NCBI GenBank assembly: GCA_009924135.1
Contig: RFSE01000003.1
Span: 22,698 to 86,697 of the forward strand
From: Pseudomonadota bacterium
Lineage (GTDB): Bacteria; Verrucomicrobiota; Verrucomicrobiia; Limisphaerales; SXTU01
Length of the DNA stretch: 64,000 bases
Reading direction: 5' to 3'
The translations under genes and the position numbers were made by a program. The notes beneath the pieces were generated by a model. That model made no database searches and was not told the DNA's origin. It worked only from the letters and a program-made list of their open reading frames with translations. Shown piece after piece: positions 37,102 to 45,500 of this stretch (positions within the stretch are counted from its first letter, which is position 1; every line of letters starts with the position of its first letter).

Positions 37102-39009
37102 TCAAAGGGATTTCAGGAACTTCACGAGGGCCGCGCGGTCGGCGGCGGACAGCGCGCGGAAGGCCTCCTTGGATCTCTCACCTTCGCCACCGTGCCAGAG
37201 GATGGCTTCTTCCAAGGTGCGGGCGCGACCGTCGTGCAGATAGGCCTCACCACCGCTGACGCCCGCCGTGAGGCCGATGCTCCACAGCGGTGGTGTGCGC
37301 CACTCGGCCCCCGAGGCACGGTGCTCGCCCAGGTTGTCCGCCAGCGCGGGCCCCAGATCGTGCAGGAGCAGATCGGTGTAGGGGTGGATGGTCTGGTTGC
37401 GCAGCTCGGCGAAGGGATGGTAGGCGCTGGTGGTGAGCGTGGCGGTGTGGCAGGCGGTGCAGTTCGCCTGCGCGAAGAGCTGTTCACCGCGCAGTGCTTC
37501 CGCGTTGGTCAAATCGCGGCGGGCGCTGACGCCCAGGGTGCTGATGTAGCGCGTGAGGTTCGCCAAATCGGTGGGTGACAGCTCGGGCTTTTCAGGTTGG
37601 GCCGCCCCATCGGGCTTGGGGAACACGTCCGAGGTCACGCCCATGTCGCTGTTGAACGCGCCGGCAATCTGATGCCGCACGGTGGCCTGCCCGGCCTTGT
37701 AACCGAAGCGGCCGAGGCGCGGCTGGCCGGTCTCGGGATCGCGGATGATTTGCGTGCGGCCCCGGATGCCGTCCTTGTTCGCGTCGTCAGGATCGGCGAG
37801 GGCAAGGATGGTTTCCTCGCTGACAGCTTCCAGCAATCCCAGGCCGACGAGCTGGGGCGTAAGGCGGACGGAGAAGAATTCAGGCGTTGCACCCTTGAAT
37901 ACGTAGGCGGGCTTGCGCAGCGTATAGGGCGTACCGTCGGCATACTTCCCCTCGACGGAGGTCCAGTTCGCGAGCGCGACGCGGGCCTCGGGTTCGCCGC
38001 GGGTGGACTGCGGTTGCAGCGCGCCGCCGAGCTGCGGATGTGGCGTGCCGTTCCCGTCCGCACCGAGTTTCACGACGGTCTGGTACATCGGAGCGCCCAC
38101 CTCCGGCGGCAGGGCGCGTCCGTTGTGGGCGTGGCACGCGATGCAACTGCGTGCGACGAAGCCCGGCCCGAGCTTGCCGGCGTGTTCGGCAAAGGCCGGG
38201 TTGCCGCCCTCGGAATGTTTTCCGTCGCCAAAGTCTGTGTGATGTAGCCGGCGGCCCAGCATGAAGGGCTGCACGCTGAGGGGCGCGATGTTTCCGGCCA
38301 ACTGCTTGAAGCGCTCCTTCGGCTCGTTGGAATATTGATACGGCAGGGTTGTCCCGCCGCCGAGCCACGCGGTCTCCGGCAGCGGGAAGGAATCCAGCAA
38401 CTCGCCCCGGCCTTCCCACGGCACGAGGCCGCGCCCGACGACGTAGAGCACCGTGGTGCCGTAGTAGTTCTTGCGCCCGTTCTTCGGCGCTTTGAGGAAC
38501 TGGCTGATCTCCATCTCGATGCGGTCTCCCGGCTTCAAGGGCCGGCGCTCGGCGGCGTTGGCCGTGATCCGGGCGGAATAGAGATTCGAACCGATGAGCG
38601 GCGCGGAGTGGTTGAAGTGATATTCGGCGACGGTGTTGATGCCCCGGAAGAACGCCCGGAACTCCGGTGCGCCCAGCGCCGTCTGCGTGGCGAAGTTCAC
38701 CGTCACGTCCTTCCCGCCCTTCGCCACATGGTCCAGAACTTCGACGGTGATCGTGCGCTCCTCCCAGTAGAAGCTCAGGTAGTGATCATAGGAGTGAAAC
38801 TTCGCCTCGCGCGCGTGGCGGTCCCGCGCCCGGTCGGCGAAGCGCGTGATGAGCGCATCTGGCGTGTCCTCGGTGGTGGCAGGCTCTAGCTTCGTGGTGG
38901 CGTCGAAGAGCGGGACGATTTCCGGTCGCGTGCCTTTGGCGGGCGGTGGCCCGGCCACGGCGGTAAACGACAGGGAGCACGCGAGGAGCAGGAGGAGTCT
39001 GGTGGTCAT
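37102..39009 (-). CDS. di-haem oxidoreductase (DHOR, putative peroxidase)
   Basis: A 635-residue periplasmic protein. The start MTTRLLLLLACSLSFTAVAG is chosen because it gives a signal peptide; upstream codons overlap the decayed antitoxin copy. Two CxxCH haem sites occur, CIACHAHNG (about 285-289) and CTACHTATL (about 515-520). The C-terminal stretch HDLGPALADN..EWRTPPLWSIGLT..YLHDGRARTLEEAILWHGGE is the hallmark of the DHOR family (PF06537) related to MauG/cytochrome c peroxidases. It should carry out c-type-haem redox chemistry. Its first 50 or so coding bases are duplicated at 41554-41603. Confidence 0.88.
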   Translation of the reverse strand: MTTRLLLLLACSLSFTAVAGPPPAKGTRPEIVPLFDATTKLEPATTEDTPDALITRFADRARDRHAREAKFHSYDHYLSFYWEERTITVEVLDHVAKGGKDVTVNFATQTALGAPEFRAFFRGINTVAEYHFNHSAPLIGSNLYSARITANAAERRPLKPGDRIEMEISQFLKAPKNGRKNYYGTTVLYVVGRGLVPWEGRGELLDSFPLPETAWLGGGTTLPYQYSNEPKERFKQLAGNIAPLSVQPFMLGRRLHHTDFGDGKHSEGGNPAFAEHAGKLGPGFVARSCIACHAHNGRALPPEVGAPMYQTVVKLGADGNGTPHPQLGGALQPQSTRGEPEARVALANWTSVEGKYADGTPYTLRKPAYVFKGATPEFFSVRLTPQLVGLGLLEAVSEETILALADPDDANKDGIRGRTQIIRDPETGQPRLGRFGYKAGQATVRHQIAGAFNSDMGVTSDVFPKPDGAAQPEKPELSPTDLANLTRYISTLGVSARRDLTNAEALRGEQLFAQANCTACHTATLTTSAYHPFAELRNQTIHPYTDLLLHDLGPALADNLGEHRASGAEWRTPPLWSIGLTAGVSGGEAYLHDGRARTLEEAILWHGGEGERSKEAFRALSAADRAALVKFLKSL

Positions 39010-39054
39010 GGAGAAAATTGACTTTCGGCGTTGTGGACATGAAATGTCCCCACG

Positions 39055-39201
39055 ATGAAAACAGCCACAGTGCACGATTTGCGGAACAAGTTTCCCATGC
39101 TCGAAGCGTGGCTGCGGGACGGCGAGGATGTGTGCATCGAAGCTCGCCGAGGCCGAGGGATTGAAAGTCGTGGCGTGAAACGGCGTGCATGGAGGTGGTG
39201 A
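39055..39201 (+). pseudogene. decayed antitoxin-toxin copy with internal deletion
   Basis: A 48-codon frame. Its first 29 codons match the antitoxin at 41650 almost exactly (MKTATVHDLRNKFPMLEAWL), and the frame then jumps into sequence matching the last 45 bases of the toxin gene (GCTCGCCGAGGCCGAGG) in a shifted reading frame. About 575 bases present in the intact pair are missing. The first 29 codons could still yield a DNA-binding fragment, but the toxin is gone. Confidence 0.85.
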
Positions 39202-39207
39202 GCTGGA

Positions 39208-40764
39208 TCACGGTTTGCCCTGCTCGTAGAACTCGCGGATTTCTTCCGGGCTCATCGCGCGTCCCAGCACGGCGAATTCATCCATGCTGGCCGCCAGGTT
39301 GCGCAGCGTCGGGCCACGCCCGTTGCCCAGGTCCGCTGAATCGATGTGCAAAGCGGGCGGGCGGAACGACGCCCCGCTGCCGATGAGCCGGCCGTTGCCG
39401 TAGTGTCGGATGGTCGAACCGTCGAAGGTCGTCGCGAGCAGGAGCCACTGGTGAAAGCGCTCCGGCACGACGAACGGATCGCTGTTCACCGCTTCCCAGT
39501 CCAGGCGGGTGCGCCCCAGGTCACGCGCAATTTCCAGGCGCAACTGCCCGGAGGAAGTCACCAGCCATTGCACCGCGCCGATTTGTTCCACGTCGGCCGC
39601 CAGCAACGCGTTGAGGCCATGGTGTAACGACTCCACCCGCACCCAGGCGAGCAACGTCACCTCGGACAGCGGCACGGCCAGCGTGAGCCGCACCCGGTCA
39701 CCTTCGCCGCGATAATCCAGCGCGCTTTTGCCCGGCCAGCGGCCGGTGCCCCACGTCGCACCGACGATGCTGCCGTGCGATTCGGTGGACACACCGACCA
39801 CGTAATTGGTGAGCGTCCGTTCCGCCGGGGACCGGGTTTCAAACCGATAGTGCGCCAGCACCGAACGGTCCGGGATGACTGCCCGGTCGCCCACGAGCGT
39901 TTCGCCCGACCAACGCCGGCTGGCTTCGCGCCACGCGGCTAGGCGTGCCTCGGCTTCGTTCACGCTTCGTTGGGTCAGCTCGGGTTCACCGAGAAACGCC
40001 TGGCGGTCCGCTGGCAAGGCCCGCCCCACGCCACCGGCCAGTTGCCATGCCTCACCAATGGTCAATACGCGCGCCGTCGGACCTGATCCCCGCACCTCCA
40101 CCTTGCCGTTGAAGACGTGGACTTCGGTGGCTGCGCCCGCAACCTTCAGCCCGAAATCCGTCCCCAAATCCACCACCTGCAAGGCGGTTGAACCCACGGT
40201 GAAACCATGTGCCTGCGGGGGCACATGCGCGCTGATTTTACCGGCAACGAGAAAGGCCTCCTTCGCCGAAACGAGCCGCAACTCCGCCGGGCCTTCCACC
40301 ACCACGCGCGCACCGTGGTAGAACTCCACGAGGGCGGCTCCGGCTTTCAACCGCAGCGTCCCCGGTGGGAGCGCGGCTCCTACCGTCCGCTCGTCCGTGG
40401 CGTTCGCCCATTGCGCACCCACGGTGCGCGACAGGACGGCGATGCCGCCGTGGCCTGGTTCGCCAGACTGATTACCCCGCCAGACCACAGCCAGCAGCAC
40501 GAACGCGGCCGCCGCCGCCAGCGGTACCGCCCAGCGCCACCACGTGACCGGGACAACCTTGGGCTCCGGTGCTGGCGCGGCCTGGCCCAGCCATTCCAAA
40601 TGGGCGGCCTCCGGCAGCAGCCCGTGCACGGCCGTTTGTTCCCAAAATTGCTGGCGCGCCGCAGCATCGCTGGCCAGTGCCGCGCTCAACGCGTCGGCTT
40701 CGGTGGCGGAGAGGCGGCCTTCGAGATGGGCGTCAATGAGGCGGGCGAGTTCCCTCGGGTTCAT
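39208..40764 (-). CDS. FecR-domain, LamG-like membrane protein (anti-sigma-like)
   Basis: A 518-residue protein. Residues 1-60 resemble a zinc-less anti-sigma N-terminus (MNPRELARLIDAHLEGRLSA, DAAARQQFWEQTAVHGLL). One membrane helix follows (WAVPLAAAAAFVLLAVVW, about 82-99), then a FecR domain (LRLKAGAALVEFYHGARVVVEGPAELRL, VVDLGTDFGLKV, VHVFNGKVEVRG). The last 200 residues are a LamG/concanavalin-like domain (GEGDRVRLTLAVPLSEVTLLAWVRVE, MDEFAVLGRAMSPEEIREFYEQG). Its ATG overlaps the stop of the sigma factor gene, so it is the likely regulator of that sigma factor. This pair is common in Verrucomicrobia and Planctomycetes. Confidence 0.88.
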   Translation of the reverse strand: MNPRELARLIDAHLEGRLSATEADALSAALASDAAARQQFWEQTAVHGLLPEAAHLEWLGQAAPAPEPKVVPVTWWRWAVPLAAAAAFVLLAVVWRGNQSGEPGHGGIAVLSRTVGAQWANATDERTVGAALPPGTLRLKAGAALVEFYHGARVVVEGPAELRLVSAKEAFLVAGKISAHVPPQAHGFTVGSTALQVVDLGTDFGLKVAGAATEVHVFNGKVEVRGSGPTARVLTIGEAWQLAGGVGRALPADRQAFLGEPELTQRSVNEAEARLAAWREASRRWSGETLVGDRAVIPDRSVLAHYRFETRSPAERTLTNYVVGVSTESHGSIVGATWGTGRWPGKSALDYRGEGDRVRLTLAVPLSEVTLLAWVRVESLHHGLNALLAADVEQIGAVQWLVTSSGQLRLEIARDLGRTRLDWEAVNSDPFVVPERFHQWLLLATTFDGSTIRHYGNGRLIGSGASFRPPALHIDSADLGNGRGPTLRNLAASMDEFAVLGRAMSPEEIREFYEQGKP

Positions 40765-41312
40765 GCTCCGCCTTTCGCCAGTTGTGCCTGCACACACTCG
40801 CGCAGGACCACCCGGGCCTTGGCCAGCGCGACGCGCACGGCGGGCTCCTTCCAGGCCAGACGGATGGCGATCTCCTGCGACGCCAACTCGCCGTGGTAAC
40901 GCAGCCAGACCAGCTCCTTCGCACGCGGGGCGAGCTTGCCCAGACACGCGCGCAACGCCCCGAGCCGGGCTTGGAAGTAGGTGTCATCGGGAGCGTCCTC
41001 GCACAAGGCCGCCAACGCCGCCTCGCTCAAGCCGGGGGACGCCGCCTTGCGCCTCGCCTCGAAGAGTTTCAGCCGCGCGATGGAACACGCCCACGCGACG
41101 AAGTTGGTACCTTCACGAAAGTCCGCCGCGCGTCGCGTGATGACCAGGAAGGTTTCCTGCAACACATCGTCTGCATCCGCGAAGCCCGGCTGCAGCGAGA
41201 GGATGAACGCCTTGACGATGCCCTGATGCCTCACGAACAACTGCTGCACCCGCAGGGTGCTGTCGTTGTCGGCGGGGCCATCGCCCGCTGAACTGGGTCG
41301 GTCATTCATCAT
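40761..41312 (-). CDS. ECF RNA polymerase sigma factor (PVC type)
   Basis: A 183-residue sigma-70-family protein. Region 2 is LFVRHQGIVKAFILSLQPGFADADDVLQETFLVITRR, with the -10 recognition part FVAWACSIARLKLFEARRK. Region 4 is CLGKLAPRAKELVWLRYHGELASQEIAIRL followed by ALAKARVVLRECV. It matches the Rhodopirellula/Verrucomicrobium sigma-70 group. It overlaps the FecR-LamG gene by four bases. A second ATG one codon later is equally good as start. Target genes are unknown, but in this group they are often outer-membrane or secreted functions. Confidence 0.92.
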   Translation of the reverse strand: MMNDRPSSAGDGPADNDSTLRVQQLFVRHQGIVKAFILSLQPGFADADDVLQETFLVITRRAADFREGTNFVAWACSIARLKLFEARRKAASPGLSEAALAALCEDAPDDTYFQARLGALRACLGKLAPRAKELVWLRYHGELASQEIAIRLAWKEPAVRVALAKARVVLRECVQAQLAKGGA

Positions 41313-41388
41313 CTTCTGCGGATGATGTAAACCGGGGGCGAAATGTTACCAATCAAGTTTCCGCGCCCACCGGGATGGTGGTGCGCCT

Positions 41389-41527
41389 TATGGCGTGCGG
41401 CGATGGAATCACTGCTTTCCCTTGGCGGCGGCGCCGCCGCTGCGGAATTTGAACTTCCGACGTGATTCAAGCCGTCGCCCGCACTCCGCGTTCGCATAAA
41501 GCGGTGATTCCATCACCGCACGCCATA
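41389..41527. repeat. palindromic element copy A, left of the toxin-antitoxin pair
   Basis: Terminal inverted repeats of 24 bases (41389-41412 and 41504-41527, one mismatch) begin TATGGCGTGCGG and end CCGCACGCCATA, followed by GGAGCGTAAGG. The interior includes CTTTCCCTTGGCGGCGG and TGCGGAATTTGAAC. The copy at 42406-42549 is in the same orientation. It fills most of the 337-base gap between the sigma factor gene and the antitoxin. Confidence 0.9.
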
Positions 41528-41553
41528 GGAGCGTAAGGGTGATCCAACACTAG

Positions 41554-41731
41554 GGCGGTGAACGACAGGAAGCACGCGAGGAGCAGGAGGAGTCTGGTGG
41601 TCATGGAGAAAATTGACTTTCGACGTTGTGGACATAAAATGTCCCCACGATGAAAACAGCCACAGTGCGCGATTTGCGGAACAACTTTCCCATGCTCGAA
41701 GCGTGGCTGCGGGACGGCGAGGACGTGTGCA
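41554..41731. repeat. segment duplicated from 38958-39140
   Basis: About 178 bases here match 38958-39140 with only a handful of differences. The matching segment runs from the signal-peptide codons of the di-haem oxidoreductase (read on the - strand), through ATGGAGAAAATTGACTTTCG, into the first 27 codons of the antitoxin. Both copies have the same orientation. Confidence 0.9.
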
Positions 41732-41907
41732 TCGAGAAACGCGGCGAGCCCGTCGCCATGCTCACTGCTTTGCGGCGCAAGCGGCCGGTGCGCGTAACGA
41801 ATCCAGACTTCGCGGCCCGCCGCAAGGCCATCTGGGGGGACCGGGTGTTCAGCGACGCTGAAGTGCAGTCGATGCGTGCGGCCGAACTGGAAGGCGAGGA
41901 GGGATGA
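41650..41907 (+). CDS. vapB: Phd/YefM-like antitoxin
   Basis: An 85-residue antitoxin. The N-terminus MKTATVRDLRNNFPMLEAWL and CIEKRGEPVAMLTAL match the Phd/YefM/prevent-host-death fold, which binds operator DNA. The C-terminal part (RRKAIWGDRVFSDAEVQSMR) should wrap around and block the toxin. It overlaps the PIN toxin gene by four bases (ATGA). The pair sits between two copies of a palindromic element. The vap name follows the toxin; the antitoxin fold itself is Phd-like. Confidence 0.85.
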   Translation: MKTATVRDLRNNFPMLEAWLRDGEDVCIEKRGEPVAMLTALRRKRPVRVTNPDFAARRKAIWGDRVFSDAEVQSMRAAELEGEEG

Positions 41908-42356
41908 ACTGTTTTCCGGACACGTCGTTTCTCTGCTCGGTCTATCGCACGCAGGTTCACTCTCCGAAAGCGGACGCCTTCATGGCGGCACGCACCGGCA
42001 CGCTGCCTGTGTCCACCTTCCTGCTGCTGGAATTCCGGCAATCCGTGCGGCTCCAAGTGCGGTTGCACGGGGCGGACAAAACTAAAGGCTTCGGCAAAGC
42101 CGAGGCGACGCAGATGCTGCGGGACCTCGAATCCGACCTGCGGACGAAGGTGCTGGAAGTCGTGCCGGTGGACTGGTCGGTGGTCCATCAGCGCGCCGAG
42201 GAACTGAGCGTGCGCCACACCGAGCAGCGGGGACACCAGCTCGCGGACATCATCCATGTGGCGACAGCGCTGCACCTGGGCAAGATAGACTTCCTCACCT
42301 TCGACGCCAACCAGAAGCGGCTCGCCGAGGCCGAGGGGTTGAAAGTCGTGGTGTGA
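41904..42356 (+). CDS. vapC: PIN-domain ribonuclease toxin
   Basis: A 150-residue PIN-domain protein. The acidic, metal-binding set is visible: D6 (MNCFPDTSFL), E43 (LLEFRQ), D115 (LADIIHVATAL) and D134 (FLTFDANQKRLAEAEGL). Length and motif order fit VapC-type RNases, which cleave tRNA or other RNA when freed from the antitoxin. All four key residues are intact, so it should be active. The target RNA is unknown. Confidence 0.88.
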   Translation: MNCFPDTSFLCSVYRTQVHSPKADAFMAARTGTLPVSTFLLLEFRQSVRLQVRLHGADKTKGFGKAEATQMLRDLESDLRTKVLEVVPVDWSVVHQRAEELSVRHTEQRGHQLADIIHVATALHLGKIDFLTFDANQKRLAEAEGLKVVV

Positions 42357-42404
42357 GGCCATGATTTGAACCCCTCGCCTGAAACGCTGACCCGGCGGTT
42401 CGGC

Positions 42405-42550
42405 CTATGGAGTGCGGCGATGGAATCGCCGCTTTCCCTTGGCGGCGGAGCCGCCGCTGCGGAATTTGAACATACGCTGCGCTGTGATGAAAGCTGCCGG
42501 CCGCGCTCCGCGCTCGAATAAAGGGGTGATTCCATCACCGCACTCCATAG
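42405..42550. repeat. palindromic element copy B, right of the toxin-antitoxin pair
   Basis: Direct copy of the element at 41389. The ends are CTATGGAGTGCGG and CCGCACTCCATAG, so the C/G base pair of copy A is an A/T pair here, preserving pairing. The interior GCTTTCCCTTGGCGGCGG and GCTGCGGAATTTGAAC is shared, and the centre is diverged. Confidence 0.9.
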
Positions 42551-42578
42551 GAGCGTAAGGCGATCCGCTGTCCTACTG

Positions 42579-45500
42579 CTATCGCAGCCGGGGCTGGACT
42601 CCCAGGGTGCCGCGGAGGGTGGCGAGGTATTCGGGGGCGTTGGCCCGGCGCAGTTCCGCCCAGGCGAGATCCAGCCGGTCGCGGATGTTGAGCTGGGCGG
42701 CGACGACCCGCGTGTTGGCGCGGGCGTAGAAGGCGTCGAGGTTTTTTACCCGGCGTTGCCAGAGCTTCACGTCGGCGGCCTGCTGGGCCTTGAGCCGTTC
42801 GGCATACCAGTCGCTGGCCAGCAGGGATTCGCGCGTGAAGAGGGCGCGGATTTCGGGGTGGCCCAGCTCGCGGCCTTCGTACTGGCCGTCGCGCATGATG
42901 TGCAGCAGGGCGCGCAAGGGCGGGCAGGCGAGTTCCACGCCGCCATCGGCAAAGTAATTGCCCGCCACCCCGCGCGCCGTGGAGACGATGTTGTCCACGC
43001 CGTCGGCGAAGATGGCCGGGTCCTGCAATTCGGGCCGCAGCATCTCCTCGGTGAAGACGCTGTGGGGATAGTTGAACACGCGGCCGAAGTAGTGCCGCAC
43101 GAAACGGCCCGTGATGCGCCAGCCCAGACGGCTGGCGAGCACGCGCTGGCCGTTGTAGTCGAAGTCTTCGCAGCGTTCCAGATAGCCCTCGCGCTTGAGG
43201 AACTCGGGGTCGCGCTCCTCCGGGCCCATGCGGCAGAGCAACTCGGGCACGAGCAGGCTGATGTCGTGGTCCACCCGCACCTTCGGGCCGACGTGGCCGG
43301 CACAGGTGAGCAGCACGCCGCTGCCGGTGAGGATGTAGCTCACGAGCGCGGCGTTGAGGTCGATGATGGGATGCAGGGCGTTGAACGGTCCCTTGGTCAG
43401 CGCGCCTTCGGAGCCGGCTCCGGTGGTGGAGGGCGACTTGCCGGTCATGCTGGAGATGAACTCGATGAACAGCTCCGGCAGCTCCAAGTGGTGGACGGGA
43501 TTGAAGACGGAGAGTGCGCGGACGCCGGGCTCGGGCGGGTTGTTGCGGCGGCCCGGCAGCACGGCGTTCACCGGCCGGTGCAGCGGCTGGCTCGTGGGCA
43601 GGCGGCGGAACAGGCGCGTGGCCATCTCGGCGAGGTGGACCTCGCGCGGGTGGACGAGGTCCTGGCGGGTTTGCAAGTAGCGCGGGTTCTTCGTCATCTT
43701 GCCATCCACCAGGCGCGGCTGGGCGGAGCTGACAAAGAACCGGGGCCGGCCTTCGTCCCGCGCGGCGAGCTTGATCAGGTCGGCCATTGGCGGCGTGAAC
43801 TTCACGAAGTTGACGCTGTCTTCGAGTTCGCGCTGGGCGTCGGCCTTGGTGAGGGGCTGGTAGTTCGAGAAGAAGTTACCAGGCTGGGCGAAGTCGCCTT
43901 CGGCCTGCTTATCATAGCCGCGATGGATGGCGTCGTCAGGCCGTTGGAACAGGCGGTATTCGCAGTTCTGGACGAATTTGAAAGACACGCCAGGGTCCGC
44001 AGCGGCGTTGACGGATGTCCGGGAGAGGAAGGCCGTGGCACCCGCCGTGGCTTCCGGGCTGGTGACGGGCGGTGGTTCGACGGCGGCGAGACTCACGGCC
44101 GGGGCCGGCACCACGACGCTCGCGCTGATGTCGTCCTCCTGCTGGAGCTTGGTGGCGGGGTGGAAGTCCTTGCGCAGGCTGAAGACGCGCCAGGCCCCCT
44201 CGGTATCGAAGCCCACGCGCAGGTAGGTGGTGGAGAGCTTGCGGTTGTCGCACTTGAGTTCGTTGCCGGGGACGCCGTTGACCACGTCCACGCTGAAATG
44301 CTCGCGCCAGTTCTTGCCCCACTCGGGCTTGTAGAAGCGCTTCACCACAAAGACGAGCTCCTTCACGTACTGCGGAATGCTTTCGAGCCACTCGTTGTAT
44401 TCGTCGGAGTAGTCCTTGGGCGAGGGCGTGAGGAGCTTGATGACCGAGCCGAGGGAGCGTTCGCGCGAGAGCAACGGGCGCAGGTCCTTGCCGTTGCGCG
44501 CGGAGTCGCGGAAGCGCGGCGAGTAATCACGCGTGATGAGCTTGGCGACCTTGTCGAAGTCCTTCTTGAAGTCGGCGATGAAGACCGGCCCCTGTAGAAT
44601 CGCGTCGGAGAGGGACTTGGAAATCTCGGACTTGCCGCCGCCGGAGACCGTGCTGGGCTTGTGGCAGAAGGTGCCTTCCCCGCGCGTGCCCACGAGCCGC
44701 CAGATGCGGCCCGCCGGCTTCTCCATCTGGATGCGGTAGCCGCTGGGCCGGACGTAGGTGTGCGTGGCCAGCAGTTTGATTTTCTGCGGTCCACGTTCGT
44801 CGGTCCAGGTGACCGCCTGCGTGCGGAGGTCGAAACTCGCGTCTTCGGGAACGTAAATGATGTCAGAAAACGCCCGGTCCACGGCGTAACCCTCGGCCTT
44901 GAGCTCCATCTTATCCGCAAACAACGCAGCGGCATCAGCGAACGAATGCCCGCGCTGCTGCACGTGCACGCCGCCGGCGAACTCCTCGCCCAGATCGTAA
45001 CTGGCGAACACCAGCGCGCCGCCCGCGTGCTCTTCCTCGCACCGGCCAAAGAGGTTCGCGGCGAAGCTGATCTGGGTCTTCACCTCTTTCTTGCAGTAAC
45101 CGAAGTAGTTGTCCGCGATGATCGTAACGATGATGCCGGACTCGTCGCGCGCGGTGAGCTTGAAGGCCGAGCCTTCGTTGTAGAGTTCCCGTTCATCGCG
45201 CCAGCACATGCCATCGCGGCGTTGCCGCTCGGTGGCCCGGTCCCAGGACGGCAGGCCGGCGTCCTTCTTGGTGATGGTGATGAGGTGCGGAGCGAGGATG
45301 ACGCAGCCGGTGTGGCCGGTCCAATGCTCGGCATCCAGCGCCGCGTCGTTCTCCGGCAGGTAGGGATCGCCCGCGTTGCCAAAGATGCTCTCCACGAAGT
45401 CCAGATTGCTGACCAGATTGCCCGGCGCGAAGAAGCGGATTTCCATCGTTCGTTCCGCGCAGAAGCCCGGCACAGCGGGACAGACGAGCGGACGCAGGAG

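Noticed and set aside
42756..44597. 613-codon + strand frame
   Set aside because: Fully antisense to the PEPCK-like gene and rich in low-complexity Gly/Val/His; no motif found.
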